From the IMG/VR virus record IMGVR_UViG_3300030103_004214, positions 1-59,907 of that record: a stretch of DNA of 59,907 bases; one strand, written 5' to 3'. This DNA is from a virus. This document shows, piece by piece, positions 55,401 to 59,907 of this stretch. Under the pieces are notes generated by a model. That model had not been told where the DNA came from. It saw nothing but the letters and a program-made list of their open reading frames with translations, and did no database searches. Position 1 is the first letter of the stretch. The number at the start of each line of letters is the position of its first letter. Both the position numbers and the translations under genes were made by a program.

Positions 55401-56273
55401 ACCATCTCTCTTTATAATTTCAACTTCAGATACTGAACCACTTGTATTTGAATCAGTTGATTTGAAGATAGTTTGACCAGTTAAGTTTTGAGGATTGCCT
55501 GTAGGTGTTATTAAATCTGCAACGATTACTTCACGACGTATAAACTCTGCATCAGATGGTTTAATTAGATTTCCTTCTAAGTCAATTACATTTGACTCAA
55601 CACCATATAATACCTTGAATAATATTTTAATTGATTCTTCTACACCTTTTGACTGATAGAATGAACGTGCAAACTTAACAAAGTTACCTACATCAAGATT
55701 TTCAGCAAATTCATTATTTTCTAAACCTGGTAGAAATGTTTTCTTTAATTTCTTAAAGAACTCTTGAATGAATAAAACAGATAAGTTTGTAACTTTCGCT
55801 CCAGTTGTATGAGAAGCACTATCTGTTTCATCAAAAACTAAACTCTCTTTGTTTACATCCAATAAAGATGAACTAACTCCAACATTATAACCACTTATTC
55901 CACTGAATCCACGAATACAACCTGTAAATGTATTAGTAGTAATACCAGTATAAGATATTATTTCATCATTAATCTTGAGTAAACCATACTCTGAGGGGAA
56001 ACCTTTAGTGCTAGGGACAGATATAGTAGTATCTGTAGAAGATACATCTGCTGTCGTTGTAGTTACACCTACAACAACTTCTGGAACAAGGTTATCAACT
56101 TTAAGATATTGATCAAAGTTACTGATTAAATCAGTCGGACCACCTTGATATTCTTGAGAAATATAATATTGCTTAAAAAATTCAACTGCATTAGGAAAAT
56201 CAGTTAACACATATTCGGGTAACTGATTCTCAATAATAGTATTGACTTGTATTCTTTTGTCAATTTGTGACAT
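43440..56273 (-). CDS. Giant 4277-residue protein in the gp7 slot
   Basis: This 12.8-kb gene is a fifth of the window. It lies between gp6 and gp8, where T4 has gp7 (1032 residues), so the N-terminal 250 residues (ENQLPEYVLTDFPNAVEFFKQYY, then FARSFYQSKGVEESIKILFK) probably give the wedge role. The rest is a long beta-rich series: GIGTT and GVGTT motifs, GxGY units (NSGTGYDVLNPPVIGIE, SGIGYSS, GGSGYKVGD, AGTGYATATIKI, AGLGYSN), and a C-terminal domain with HPLALKFFFR. Very large proteins in this position are known in some cyanophages. No frameshift is seen. Confidence 0.85.
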   Translation of the reverse strand: MSQIDKRIQVNTIIENQLPEYVLTDFPNAVEFFKQYYISQEYQGGPTDLISNFDQYLKVDNLVPEVVVGVTTTTADVSSTDTTISVPSTKGFPSEYGLLKINDEIISYTGITTNTFTGCIRGFSGISGYNVGVSSSLLDVNKESLVFDETDSASHTTGAKVTNLSVLFIQEFFKKLKKTFLPGLENNEFAENLDVGNFVKFARSFYQSKGVEESIKILFKVLYGVESNVIDLEGNLIKPSDAEFIRREVIVADLITPTGNPQNLTGQTIFKSTDSNTSGSVSEVEIIKRDGKSYYKIALFVGFSDRDLIEGTFTIPGNTKILNPVTSGATIIDVDSTVGFGTIGTVVSGDNTIEYTSKSINQFFGCSGVNSSISTADSLRSTETIFGYENGDLSKKIELRITGVLSEFVPVTDIKLVDEGENIFVKNVGEKIDNDDQSYKKIFANSWIYNTSSRFQVEITGSTFNLETKIDKASLKVGDKFHILKRNEQIIEGSGEVESVDVGLNQINATNIAGFTPVANQLYDIRRIVEKATSSGAEILQGNEKVITDTLSVYVDGNVEGYVASNSLPSYDITTNIIEETVTSGTESVLDGFDVLTQKYSFIKFTPPAGENIKFIQGDEIVYQPEGQSFVGLESGRSYYVDPVTPGANQNTSKIKIYNSSSQIGTASTVQIGPTGITTEVHRFVLKRHSSRKIDSDKILRKIPLSQNLFTVSKHDSPVNDIGILINGVQIRSPISDNQIFFGPLESVDLLNSGTGYDVLNPPVIGIETSSGTAALAEPIIKGTVKEVFVDPQDFDIDTVQNISLTGGNGTGCKLEPLLGNRNRQLEFDSRDIFFNGGVDIVNETITFKTAHNLENGQLVFYNANGHTPIGIGAAYDGTNTITGTLSDGDPYFVRVVNSTTVRIFNSKVDALTGIAGINTVGLSTDTSASGIHKFETEEKNTLIAVKVINEGSGYTHRKLRVKPAGISTSFNSINFKNHGFESGEVVEYSTETTAIGGLSTTTSYIIKKISDDEFKLSNAGVGGTSTADFDRDKFVDFTSSGTGFQIFNYPEIKVNIEVSFGSTVTGNLTITPVVTGDLLGAYLYETGTNYGSEILDTEISPKVSIQDGRDAEFKPVIINGRIIDCVVTNRGREYNSIPELKITDSGLGAGAVIRPVVENNRVTDAIVINSGIGYSSFTTEVRAFNRGFGGLFQARVRNLTLNNSERFGDSLLTEKNGSLKFSILGYSQDIAGTFENTFSVKSNGEFDKITGHSPIIGWAYDGNPIYGPFGYSEADNINSSIKILTPSYKTNTTEVVNRPTGYADGFFVQDHIFDGTGDLDIHNGRFCKTPEFPNGIYAYFTTVGLGTATNKLEGIYPYFIGNTYRSPFIKENQTLNQDFNFNASNLRRNTFPYNVDEKFAQNDFIIESYEQIRQLSSVESVTTGDIDDITIFNGGSGYKVGDQVDFDDTNTNGSGFGAEVDEIVGLGVSFIDTTLTKFENVVFEWNNPNQVTANYLPFVELNDQDAISVSGLSSSIVNLTNTFKVGVKTDSIGLAQTMKVGNASGVIQDIFVTSIPNSVAVGGSLRVGSGNTTNTEILKVLEIFPTPKVIRIQRHAGIAHTFGSEIDVLNNQILIPVKTKKFDSERNDLIFFNGPQSVGVGTTAGGAIEVEQVIGETKSSLSIPTRTIHIPNHPFKTGQKVNLNKRNGALRFDVGPTEVVNTFKLPFTGQNTTEVFIINKGVNYVGLVTTRASIGNTSEGLFFFSKGTNSGISSGLYNFESTKEQITGDISKIITSVQTNVAVAETTTHNLLNGDIIKMNVVPNLAVGIGTTAPISVNYNPEFEVLTINPLTFAASDVETNQIDIAGHGFETGDKVLYDGNATGIGTGTFFINKISDRRFQLAETLTDINSNPVKTVSITANTGGANQSIALINPRIDVVKNSKLTFGLSSTTLADFDFKLFYDKELTNEYLSSQDSNTFNVGTAGTIGLSGSELSVQFSASTPGSLYYGLTKGGFISTADTQVTDYSEIRFIDSAYNGEYKIFNVTNDKFDISPKLPEFLTYFSSDCEKLEYSTKSKNVHGSIKGFKIISPGFNYKKLPQFNTVKSTDGSDANIIATSKSIGRIKKVRIIDFGYEYSSDKTLSPEAFVSPVLNINNLDVINKVEVVDGGAEYISAPNLIVFNPVSNTIVDNVSLQAVAPNQTISQVDVLAPVSGLDSVVHKIIAINNSNGVGINSLQTSNSGVVTCFLETPINGFDIQPFKIGDEIFVEGIQRDGETGVGATQGGISTNTTVTGDGYNSENYNYQFFNVDDYIAGTQSVVKFSLAGVTTNAGIAKTFQSGYANLINKTKYPVIKPIQTRGVFEIKESLLIDDVKTDLTIQEVRSDYIKIDGKTKIKKGDRVKGELSGVSAEISSLVNNQAKFNVDFSNRQEYGWLDDIGKLNEDYQVIPDNDYYQNLSYTIKSSIEWEKFVNPVNRLVHPSGLKNFSDTSVDSNISVGVGTVRNTSQTIVLDVGNVVGLEEKQRVDAINNFDFARDFDTRPNGSKFLTIKNRSLSDFTRCKTNRVLIHDDISQTFSSEGFDATNTIIEELTEDFGNYLVQIIDPDTFDTQFTELITLTDENNAYILEKTQDFTTLKLGDFDSEILKTGEKNLLFTPTEKFTKDHDIKILKVDFNTDLAGIGTNVIGSVDLTGVNTGIASTTVGVSTGTIAQFSKNDFNAFYATVFVQDSSTKEINYNEILVDFDGTNVTITESYIDTQSGFSKSSVGIVTARFENDLIKLQCENDRVNVLDVRANIVGLGTTTAGIGTHRFAVAGQPEGAERSARLESGYVTGTASTITYATINKTIDSSVKSLVRVSCGETSAVHQIVSIRDVDDVLTVQYPFVSLGSTTGIGTFGGEFSGNNINLRFYPDAEFDSLIEVQSFNQIFYTLSDFANEPPDLSYGTVSQKLFLTTYDGSGGQRADKLSFDLKHDGIPIFTKTFNPTNTGILSTSTGIFTIPSHFFNTNEELTYTPTSTFVGVAASAVSIGSTANTAGIVTTILPSTVFAKVLDENRFQLFTRPEYVATGAAVTFTGTGAGNLHKLSMTKQLTKSIIGLDGVVQTPINFTSISHTLDSNVAIGLTQFVLSGINSVRASDFLKINDEYVKVTEVGFSSTPTGIINDATDVALGIATLPSVKVERGQLGIAATTHSANDTARVHRGSFNIVDSTIFFAEPPKGDTRSRRDETNLPFVKADYSGRTFLRSDYTTNMIFDDISDGFTGIGKTYSLRVGGANTSSGIGVGNGVLFINGIFQTPKTTNNTGNTYEFISDSTAGISTVEFTGITSTNGDFIISEFDINQNQVPRGGLIVSLGSTPGLGYAPLQGAKVIARKNAAGGLTSIVGIGTSSGFNIGVQTATYDNITGIITVTTNKVHGFALERPNQVKLKDLEFTCPAGSGITTSFFQDHERGLFVVGIVSDRTFEVQAGASTIPHSYLRGGNAFEFFEDLTFGSGYRGGSVAIGVTDQAYVHRFVSAGIGSIRKGSFAASSANSFTATNAVYTSHTGTLVLTIPNHGLTTSDTVGIDTGGLVFKCSKDNFFSNHPYPRAISKTSFPNSDPIAGIQTSIIAKTDDTITLQVGVGGGAGSGAVVTATVGAGGTLAFNIVSAGTSYVNPEIIIPEPNYDNIPIIGVSRVGVGATTDTGSNLLLDVEVGAALTTVGIGSTTFEISKFKIARPGHSFKVGDKFTPVGLVTASHLSSPIQQFELEVIDIFNDSFSSWQFGELDFIDSIQNLQNGSRKRFPLFFNGQLLSFEKDVSNSSSQLIDLNAVLLVFVNGVLQKPNESYTFDGGTTFDFEEAPKSEAKVDIFFYKGQDGIDVDIVDTQETIKIGDELKLFKHPIGITTTQQFERTIKEILGAKLLETDIYGGRGIDENNDKPVRWTKQKVDVILGGRKISKSREILEPQVYPTSKIIGDFTTSSGEGSTNGIFVDDAEVFFYEKGNHLSASLPDESAGDYNLTYNSVDALVTSGEVNTGAAATAIVSSAGKITSLNITNAGTGYATATIKISAPPVIGVGIGTTATATATITNGTITSTTITNAGLGYSNLTPPQVIVSLPEYKTEKVTSISNVEGFTGIITGITTTTGTGGHPLALKFFFRADKTANTLLAGYPVLIKDTTVGNGVTSVDSQDSSVVGVGTTFVDNIYKVHSVSSVGPTGEIVCNVHTNSSSSVTGIAITGFHNPTAAGGVGLTTSLGRITWGRLFNATRNANPISIGVTGFTVNVGMSTFPTIQRKNYTSESLRGLRSSGAIRVFGL

Positions 56274-56276
56274 AAA

Positions 56277-58223
56277 TTATTTCCTCTCTAAGTCTCCATT
56301 TGAGTAACTTGAGGTGTAGTAGTCTCGTGTAAATACAACTCCTGAAACATCTTCACCTGATGCGATTACGTCTTTCAATGTATTTATTGAACTACTTGAA
56401 ACATCAAAATTTAGGTATAAATCCTTTAACCCTACAACATCATTCGATTCTGGGAATGCCTGAACTTGAATTATGTTATTTTGATTCACCGTAGAAGTTA
56501 TATTGATAGTATTTAATAGTATTTCACCTTTTTTATAATCAACCCCACCTGCTTCTTTAATTAAAACAGTTTGTTCATTCTTATCATTCTTTGTAACAAC
56601 ACTGATAGTTCCTTTATTACTACCATCTAATCCACCTGAAGAATTTTTATTTGGTATATCTGTAAGATATGCAATCTTATTTGATCCAGAAACTGTAAAT
56701 CCTGTACTCTTAATATTATATCCAGCAGGATTTATATTGAAACGATTACCATAACATAACTCATATTGTGCAAATTGATTCAATAATGCCTTCAGGTCTC
56801 TACGAACAATGACTTTTGTAATATTAGAAGTGATTCCATTATCAACACGGTCTATGAGTTGATTTATTTTACTATACTTAAACCTGCCACCAAACTTATT
56901 AATCTCTACATTGTTTGCATATTGACTTAATGCAGATATAACATCTGTTCTTAAACCAGTAGCAGAAGCGATTTGAGCAGGATTATAGTAAATATTAGTA
57001 TTAATTTCTACATATAGTATTTTTAAGTCAACAATTTCTGAATTAATACCAGCAATAGCGTAACTCTTCAACTTATTCTTTATCTGAGTTTTATCAAAAT
57101 CAGATACAAATGTTCCATTTTTTGGTTTAATACTTATCTGAACTTTACCAAATTGTGGTGGGTTAAGTTCTTCTCCTCCAACTACTGATACAGACTCAGT
57201 TTGAGGGAAGATTGTTTCGATTATTGCTTCATAATCTCTTGGTGTAACTGCTCTATATTGTGCTGAGTAGAGACGAGGAGCGAAATACTTAATAGACGAC
57301 ACATCTTCACTTTCTGCACCATTAGAAGCGTTTCTGACGGTAGTAACATCAATACTCTCAGATGGTGTAAACAATGCTCCAGCATCAGTTATGAATGAAC
57401 CTTGGAAACTAAAGTTACTTGGACCATTACCTGACTCTCCATCAGTTACAATGTAAGTTGCAGTGATGACTGAACCATTTTCTAATTTCTTACCAAATAA
57501 TCCATCACCAAACAATATTTCATAACTTTCGTCCTGAACCTCTTGAGTCAGATAGATTTCAGAGTTCTTATTTAATTTTAATATATTATCTACTTGTGAA
57601 TATTTACGTCCTAGTCCTACATCTCCTGTTCCCTTTACATAAACTCTTAAAGTTGATGTATCAATGTTAGGATTATTAATTATAAACCTCTGATCAACAG
57701 AAGTATCTACTGCAAAAGTCCTTGAGAGGTATGTGCCCTCATAAACAAGAATTTCAGAATCAAATTGAGCAAAAGAAGTGCCATTAACATCCTTAACTCT
57801 GGAAGAAGTAATATCATCAGGTATAGAAAAGGTAAAAGTTGTATTTTGGACTGCACCAACAGAGACAAGTCCTGAACGTAGTGTCAAGAACTTAGGAGTC
57901 GAGTCATTCGTTGTTCCGAGATTTACATCACTTATCTTAATTGAAGCGACTGCAGCGGTTTTAGAGCGTGGAACATAACCTATATTTCTTGCTAATGAAA
58001 CAACGTTCTCACGAATTGTCGCAGAGTCTAAAAATGACTCATTAGCAACTAAATTCGAGTTGAATGCATTAATATAGGTATTATATGCTAAAGTATCAAT
58101 TAGAACAGAGAAGTTGGCACCCTCAAAGTCAAAATCAGTAAAATTGGAATTTGCACGAAGGAAATCTTTAATCTGAGCTTTGATTTGATCAAAGTCTAAT
58201 GTGTTAAACTGTGTAAACGGCAT
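56277..58223 (-). CDS. 6: gp6 baseplate wedge protein
   Basis: A 648-residue protein (T4: 660) that builds the ring of the baseplate. The N-terminal stretch LDFDQIKAQIKDFLRANSNF and SVLIDTLAYNTYINAFNSNLVANESFLDSATIRENVVSLARNIGYVPRS is characteristic of gp6, as is ITPRDYEAIIETIFPQTESVSVVGGEELNPPQFG in the middle. It is adjacent to gp25 (gap 1 base) and to the giant gene (3 bases). Confidence 0.95.
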   Translation of the reverse strand: MPFTQFNTLDFDQIKAQIKDFLRANSNFTDFDFEGANFSVLIDTLAYNTYINAFNSNLVANESFLDSATIRENVVSLARNIGYVPRSKTAAVASIKISDVNLGTTNDSTPKFLTLRSGLVSVGAVQNTTFTFSIPDDITSSRVKDVNGTSFAQFDSEILVYEGTYLSRTFAVDTSVDQRFIINNPNIDTSTLRVYVKGTGDVGLGRKYSQVDNILKLNKNSEIYLTQEVQDESYEILFGDGLFGKKLENGSVITATYIVTDGESGNGPSNFSFQGSFITDAGALFTPSESIDVTTVRNASNGAESEDVSSIKYFAPRLYSAQYRAVTPRDYEAIIETIFPQTESVSVVGGEELNPPQFGKVQISIKPKNGTFVSDFDKTQIKNKLKSYAIAGINSEIVDLKILYVEINTNIYYNPAQIASATGLRTDVISALSQYANNVEINKFGGRFKYSKINQLIDRVDNGITSNITKVIVRRDLKALLNQFAQYELCYGNRFNINPAGYNIKSTGFTVSGSNKIAYLTDIPNKNSSGGLDGSNKGTISVVTKNDKNEQTVLIKEAGGVDYKKGEILLNTINITSTVNQNNIIQVQAFPESNDVVGLKDLYLNFDVSSSSINTLKDVIASGEDVSGVVFTRDYYTSSYSNGDLERK

Positions 58224-58224
58224 A

Positions 58225-58626
58225 TTATCTCGTTGGTTCTAATATGAATGTGAATGATTGAATCGGAACATCAAGTCCTCTTATCTCAAACAATACTTTG
58301 ACCTCAAATGTATTGGTATCGGGTGTTGCATTTACCTCAACACCAATATCAGCGACTCTTGGTTCAAAGTTTTTAATCGTATTTCGTATTTGGTCTTCAA
58401 TAATCATCGTTGTTGAGGCAGTAAAGTTGTTAAACAAACTGTCACGAATATCTGTACCTAACAAAGGGTTAAAAAACCTTTCTGTTGGGATAGTTTCAAC
58501 TAAATTACGAACTGATCTGACAATTGCTCGCTCATTTGATAGCACAGGAAGGTCTTTTGTCACTGGATGCGGTGAAAAAGAGAAACTTATATCCTTAAAT
58601 GCCCTTGATTTGCGTTGAATCGCCAT
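58225..58626 (-). CDS. 25: gp25 baseplate wedge protein
   Basis: A 133-residue protein (T4: 132) of the gp25/W lysozyme-like fold. Features: AFKDISFSFSPHPVTKDLPV, NERAIVRSVRNLVETIPTERFFNPLLGTDIRDSLF, and the C-terminal strand VLFEIRGLDVPIQSFTFIL. Anchors the sheath to the wedge. First gene of the baseplate operon; a perfect late promoter is 19 bases upstream. Confidence 0.95.
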   Translation of the reverse strand: MAIQRKSRAFKDISFSFSPHPVTKDLPVLSNERAIVRSVRNLVETIPTERFFNPLLGTDIRDSLFNNFTASTTMIIEDQIRNTIKNFEPRVADIGVEVNATPDTNTFEVKVLFEIRGLDVPIQSFTFILEPTR

Positions 58627-58644
58627 TATTGATACTTTTAGATT

Positions 58645-58652
58645 TATTTATA
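58645..58652 (-). promoter_or_regulatory. Late promoter TATAAATA for gp25-gp6 and the giant gene
   Basis: Perfect minus-strand TATAAATA, 19 bases before the gp25 ATG, just past the speD stop. Confidence 0.85.
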
Positions 58653-58654
58653 CC

Positions 58655-59011
58655 CTATCTTGCATAATCATTCATCACATAATCATCACTATCGAAGTAT
58701 TCAAGCAACCACCACGCTACTTGGCGAGGATTTTTGTTACCACAAGTGAAAATATCGACTGCTACACACTGTTTTTCTGGCCAAGTATGGCAACATAAGT
58801 GACTTTCGGCAAGAGTCACGTTACAAGTCACTCCATAAGGGTCAAATTGATGAGTATATACGTTCAACACCTCTAAATTTTCAGTTTTACAAGCACCAAC
58901 ACACTTTTCTTCGATTTTTTTGATATCATTTAACTTATCAAAGGGTACATTATACACTTCAATGAGTAAGTGAGTGCCCATATGAGCATTTTTAACGTGT
59001 TTTTTTGTCAT
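58655..59011 (-). CDS. speD: S-adenosylmethionine decarboxylase proenzyme
   Basis: A 118-residue bacterial-type AdoMet decarboxylase proenzyme. The signature LAESHLCCHTWPE (67-79) contains the Glu69-Ser70 autocleavage site that makes the pyruvoyl group, His75 and, at VDIFTCG, Cys90; all catalytic positions are kept. It supplies decarboxylated AdoMet for spermidine synthesis. I chose ATG at 59011, with GGAG 6 bases upstream, over the track start at 59029, which lacks such a site. Found in several cyanophages. It overlaps the neighbouring gene by 20 bases. Confidence 0.9.
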   Translation of the reverse strand: MTKKHVKNAHMGTHLLIEVYNVPFDKLNDIKKIEEKCVGACKTENLEVLNVYTHQFDPYGVTCNVTLAESHLCCHTWPEKQCVAVDIFTCGNKNPRQVAWWLLEYFDSDDYVMNDYAR

Positions 59012-59459
59012 CAAGGACTCCGTAATCATCTTCTAAGACCTCTTCAAGGTAATTTTGTTCCCAATGGTCGTAATAATTGGTTTTTGCCAACTTTTTTCGT
59101 GCTTCAGTCAATTCTTGTCTGGGTTGGCATAGCACTAAATTATATTTTCCGTTACTTGTTTGGATTCCTTGTATGTATGTCTTGGTTTTTCCGTGATCTG
59201 CGATGAATTTATAGTCTGGATAGTTCCGATTATAGTCATCAACAGCATCATAGAGAAATTGAGCATCCATATCGTCCTCTACAACATGAATTATAACATC
59301 GAAATCAGGATTTGGCACGATTTGACATAATTTAGTCTCCTCAATACGAAAATTAGCACCTGACGCATAAGGACAGATGCTAAAATTACCAAGTTCTGGT
59401 CTAATTTTAGATAATTGACGTATCCAATGTAGAATATAACTATTTTTTGTCTCGTTCAT
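58992..59459 (-). CDS. Hypothetical protein with a DUF1415-like CPYA motif
   Basis: A 155-residue protein starting MNETKNSYILHWIRQLSKIR and containing FSICPYASGANFRIEE and FDVIIHVVEDD. The CPYA context and following beta strand resemble DUF1415, a family of unknown function common in bacteria, but I am not sure. ATG at 59459 was chosen because the reading frame upstream, to 59528, is inside the next gene; a start at 59516 with GAGGT before it is the alternative. It overlaps that gene by 20 bases, and speD by 20. Confidence 0.55.
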   Translation of the reverse strand: MNETKNSYILHWIRQLSKIRPELGNFSICPYASGANFRIEETKLCQIVPNPDFDVIIHVVEDDMDAQFLYDAVDDYNRNYPDYKFIADHGKTKTYIQGIQTSNGKYNLVLCQPRQELTEARKKLAKTNYYDHWEQNYLEEVLEDDYGVLDDKKTR

Positions 59460-59907
59460 CGGGTGTTGTCCAGAAATAGTCATCACAATCTCCCAATCTT
59501 CCCCACTTGACATCATTTTCAACCTCAAAGATGCGTGTTGATACCTTAAAGTCAGGTATTTTCACTTCTTCAGGTGTCATTGAGGTGTCATAGATGCGAC
59601 AACGGTTGTTTGGATACAATGCAAACTGCCCATTTCGTAATTCAACAAGGTTAAATGACTTATGTTCATCAGGCATCTCACTTGTGGAGGCATCAATCTG
59701 GTCAAAATCACCGTGATAGTTATCTAAAGTGCAAATATACTGCCCTTTTTGGTTTCCGAAGTGTCTTGTTCGCAGTTCCCACTCCATTGGAGCAACAAAT
59801 TGCTTGACAACGACTGTAAAATCATAATCCATACAGTTCCAGAACTGTAAATTGACCAAATCCATATCAGGGTCTGGTGTATCAGGTCTTGATAAAAAGG
59901 CAGAGAT
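59440..59907 (-). CDS. Conserved-looking hypothetical phage protein (5' end off the edge)
   Basis: An open frame of 155 codons with no start inside the window needed: it runs on beyond 59907 (SRPDTPDPDMDLVNLQFWNC near the edge), so the start is missing and an internal ATG at 59865 is unlikely to be the real one. Aromatic-rich, with FVAPMEWELRTRHFGNQKGQ and FNLVELRNGQFALYPNNRCR. A similar protein seems to be common in cyanophages, but I know no function. Confidence 0.6.
   Translation of the reverse strand: MSAFLSRPDTPDPDMDLVNLQFWNCMDYDFTVVVKQFVAPMEWELRTRHFGNQKGQYICTLDNYHGDFDQIDASTSEMPDEHKSFNLVELRNGQFALYPNNRCRIYDTSMTPEEVKIPDFKVSTRIFEVENDVKWGRLGDCDDYFWTTPDERDKK

Noticed and set aside
1-59907. 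CRISPR arrays, insertion sequences, integrase or attachment sites
   Set aside because: No regularly spaced repeats, transposase or integrase genes, or terminal inverted repeats were seen. The tRNA might serve as an attachment site, but there is no integrase and T4-like phages are lytic.

Overview
This window looks like part of a T4-like (myovirus) cyanophage genome, most likely one infecting Prochlorococcus or a related marine cyanobacterium. The evidence is a near-complete T4 head/neck/baseplate gene order on the minus strand, AT-rich sequence, T4-type late promoters (TATAAATA) and cyanobacterial accessory genes: a PebS-like bilin reductase at the left edge, a PsbN-like membrane protein, a CobS-like ATPase, a DUF3110 protein, a cyanobacterial-type bacterial ferredoxin, a NifU-like scaffold and SpeD. 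All assignments come from reading the proteins and motifs; no database search was run.

Layout, left to right (nearly all genes are on the minus strand, so transcription runs right to left). 1-4372: pebS-like (cut by the edge), PsbN-like, cobS and a CobT-like metallopeptidase/VWA protein, with two small late-type genes between the last two. 4406-10481: small late genes, then the recombination and late-transcription block gp46, DUF3110, gp47, gp55, an unknown gene and uvsW. 10509-11835: ferredoxin and a run of small genes, two of which start with an MKTFxxF motif. 11896-12788: the only plus-strand island, a class II aminoacyl-tRNA synthetase-like gene followed by an unusual tRNA with a long variable arm and anticodon GUU. 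12803-19960: uvsY, gp3-like, gp23, gp22, gp21, a small protein, gp67-like, gp20, gp19. 19982-31561: gp18, zinc-ribbon protein, NifU-like, membrane protein, gp17, an insertion of an MKTF protein and a 989-residue basic multi-module protein, then gp16, gp15, gp14, gp13. 31558-58626: fibre-like proteins, a DUF4815 protein of 2467 residues, gp8, a giant 4277-residue protein in the gp7 slot, gp6 and gp25. 58655-59907: speD and two conserved-looking phage proteins, the last cut by the right edge.

The genes form three connected programmes. gp46/gp47/uvsW/uvsY serve recombination-dependent replication, and gp55 directs late transcription from the TATAAATA sites seen in front of head and tail operons. 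The head genes include gp21, the prohead protease, and several proteins here look like its substrates: gp22, gp23, gp67-like, five small proteins sharing an N-terminal MKTFxxFxE motif like the T4 internal-protein capsid-targeting signal, and perhaps the 989-residue protein, which has many hydrophobic-x-Glu sites between its modules. The auxiliary genes (bilin reductase, ferredoxin, NifU-like, CobS/VWA, SpeD) point to redirection of host pigment, Fe-S and polyamine metabolism. The most unusual items are the plus-strand synthetase/tRNA pair, the multi-module head-protein candidate between gp16 and gp17, and the ferredoxin whose reading frame has no ordinary start codon. No stretch longer than 300 bases lacks a gene.
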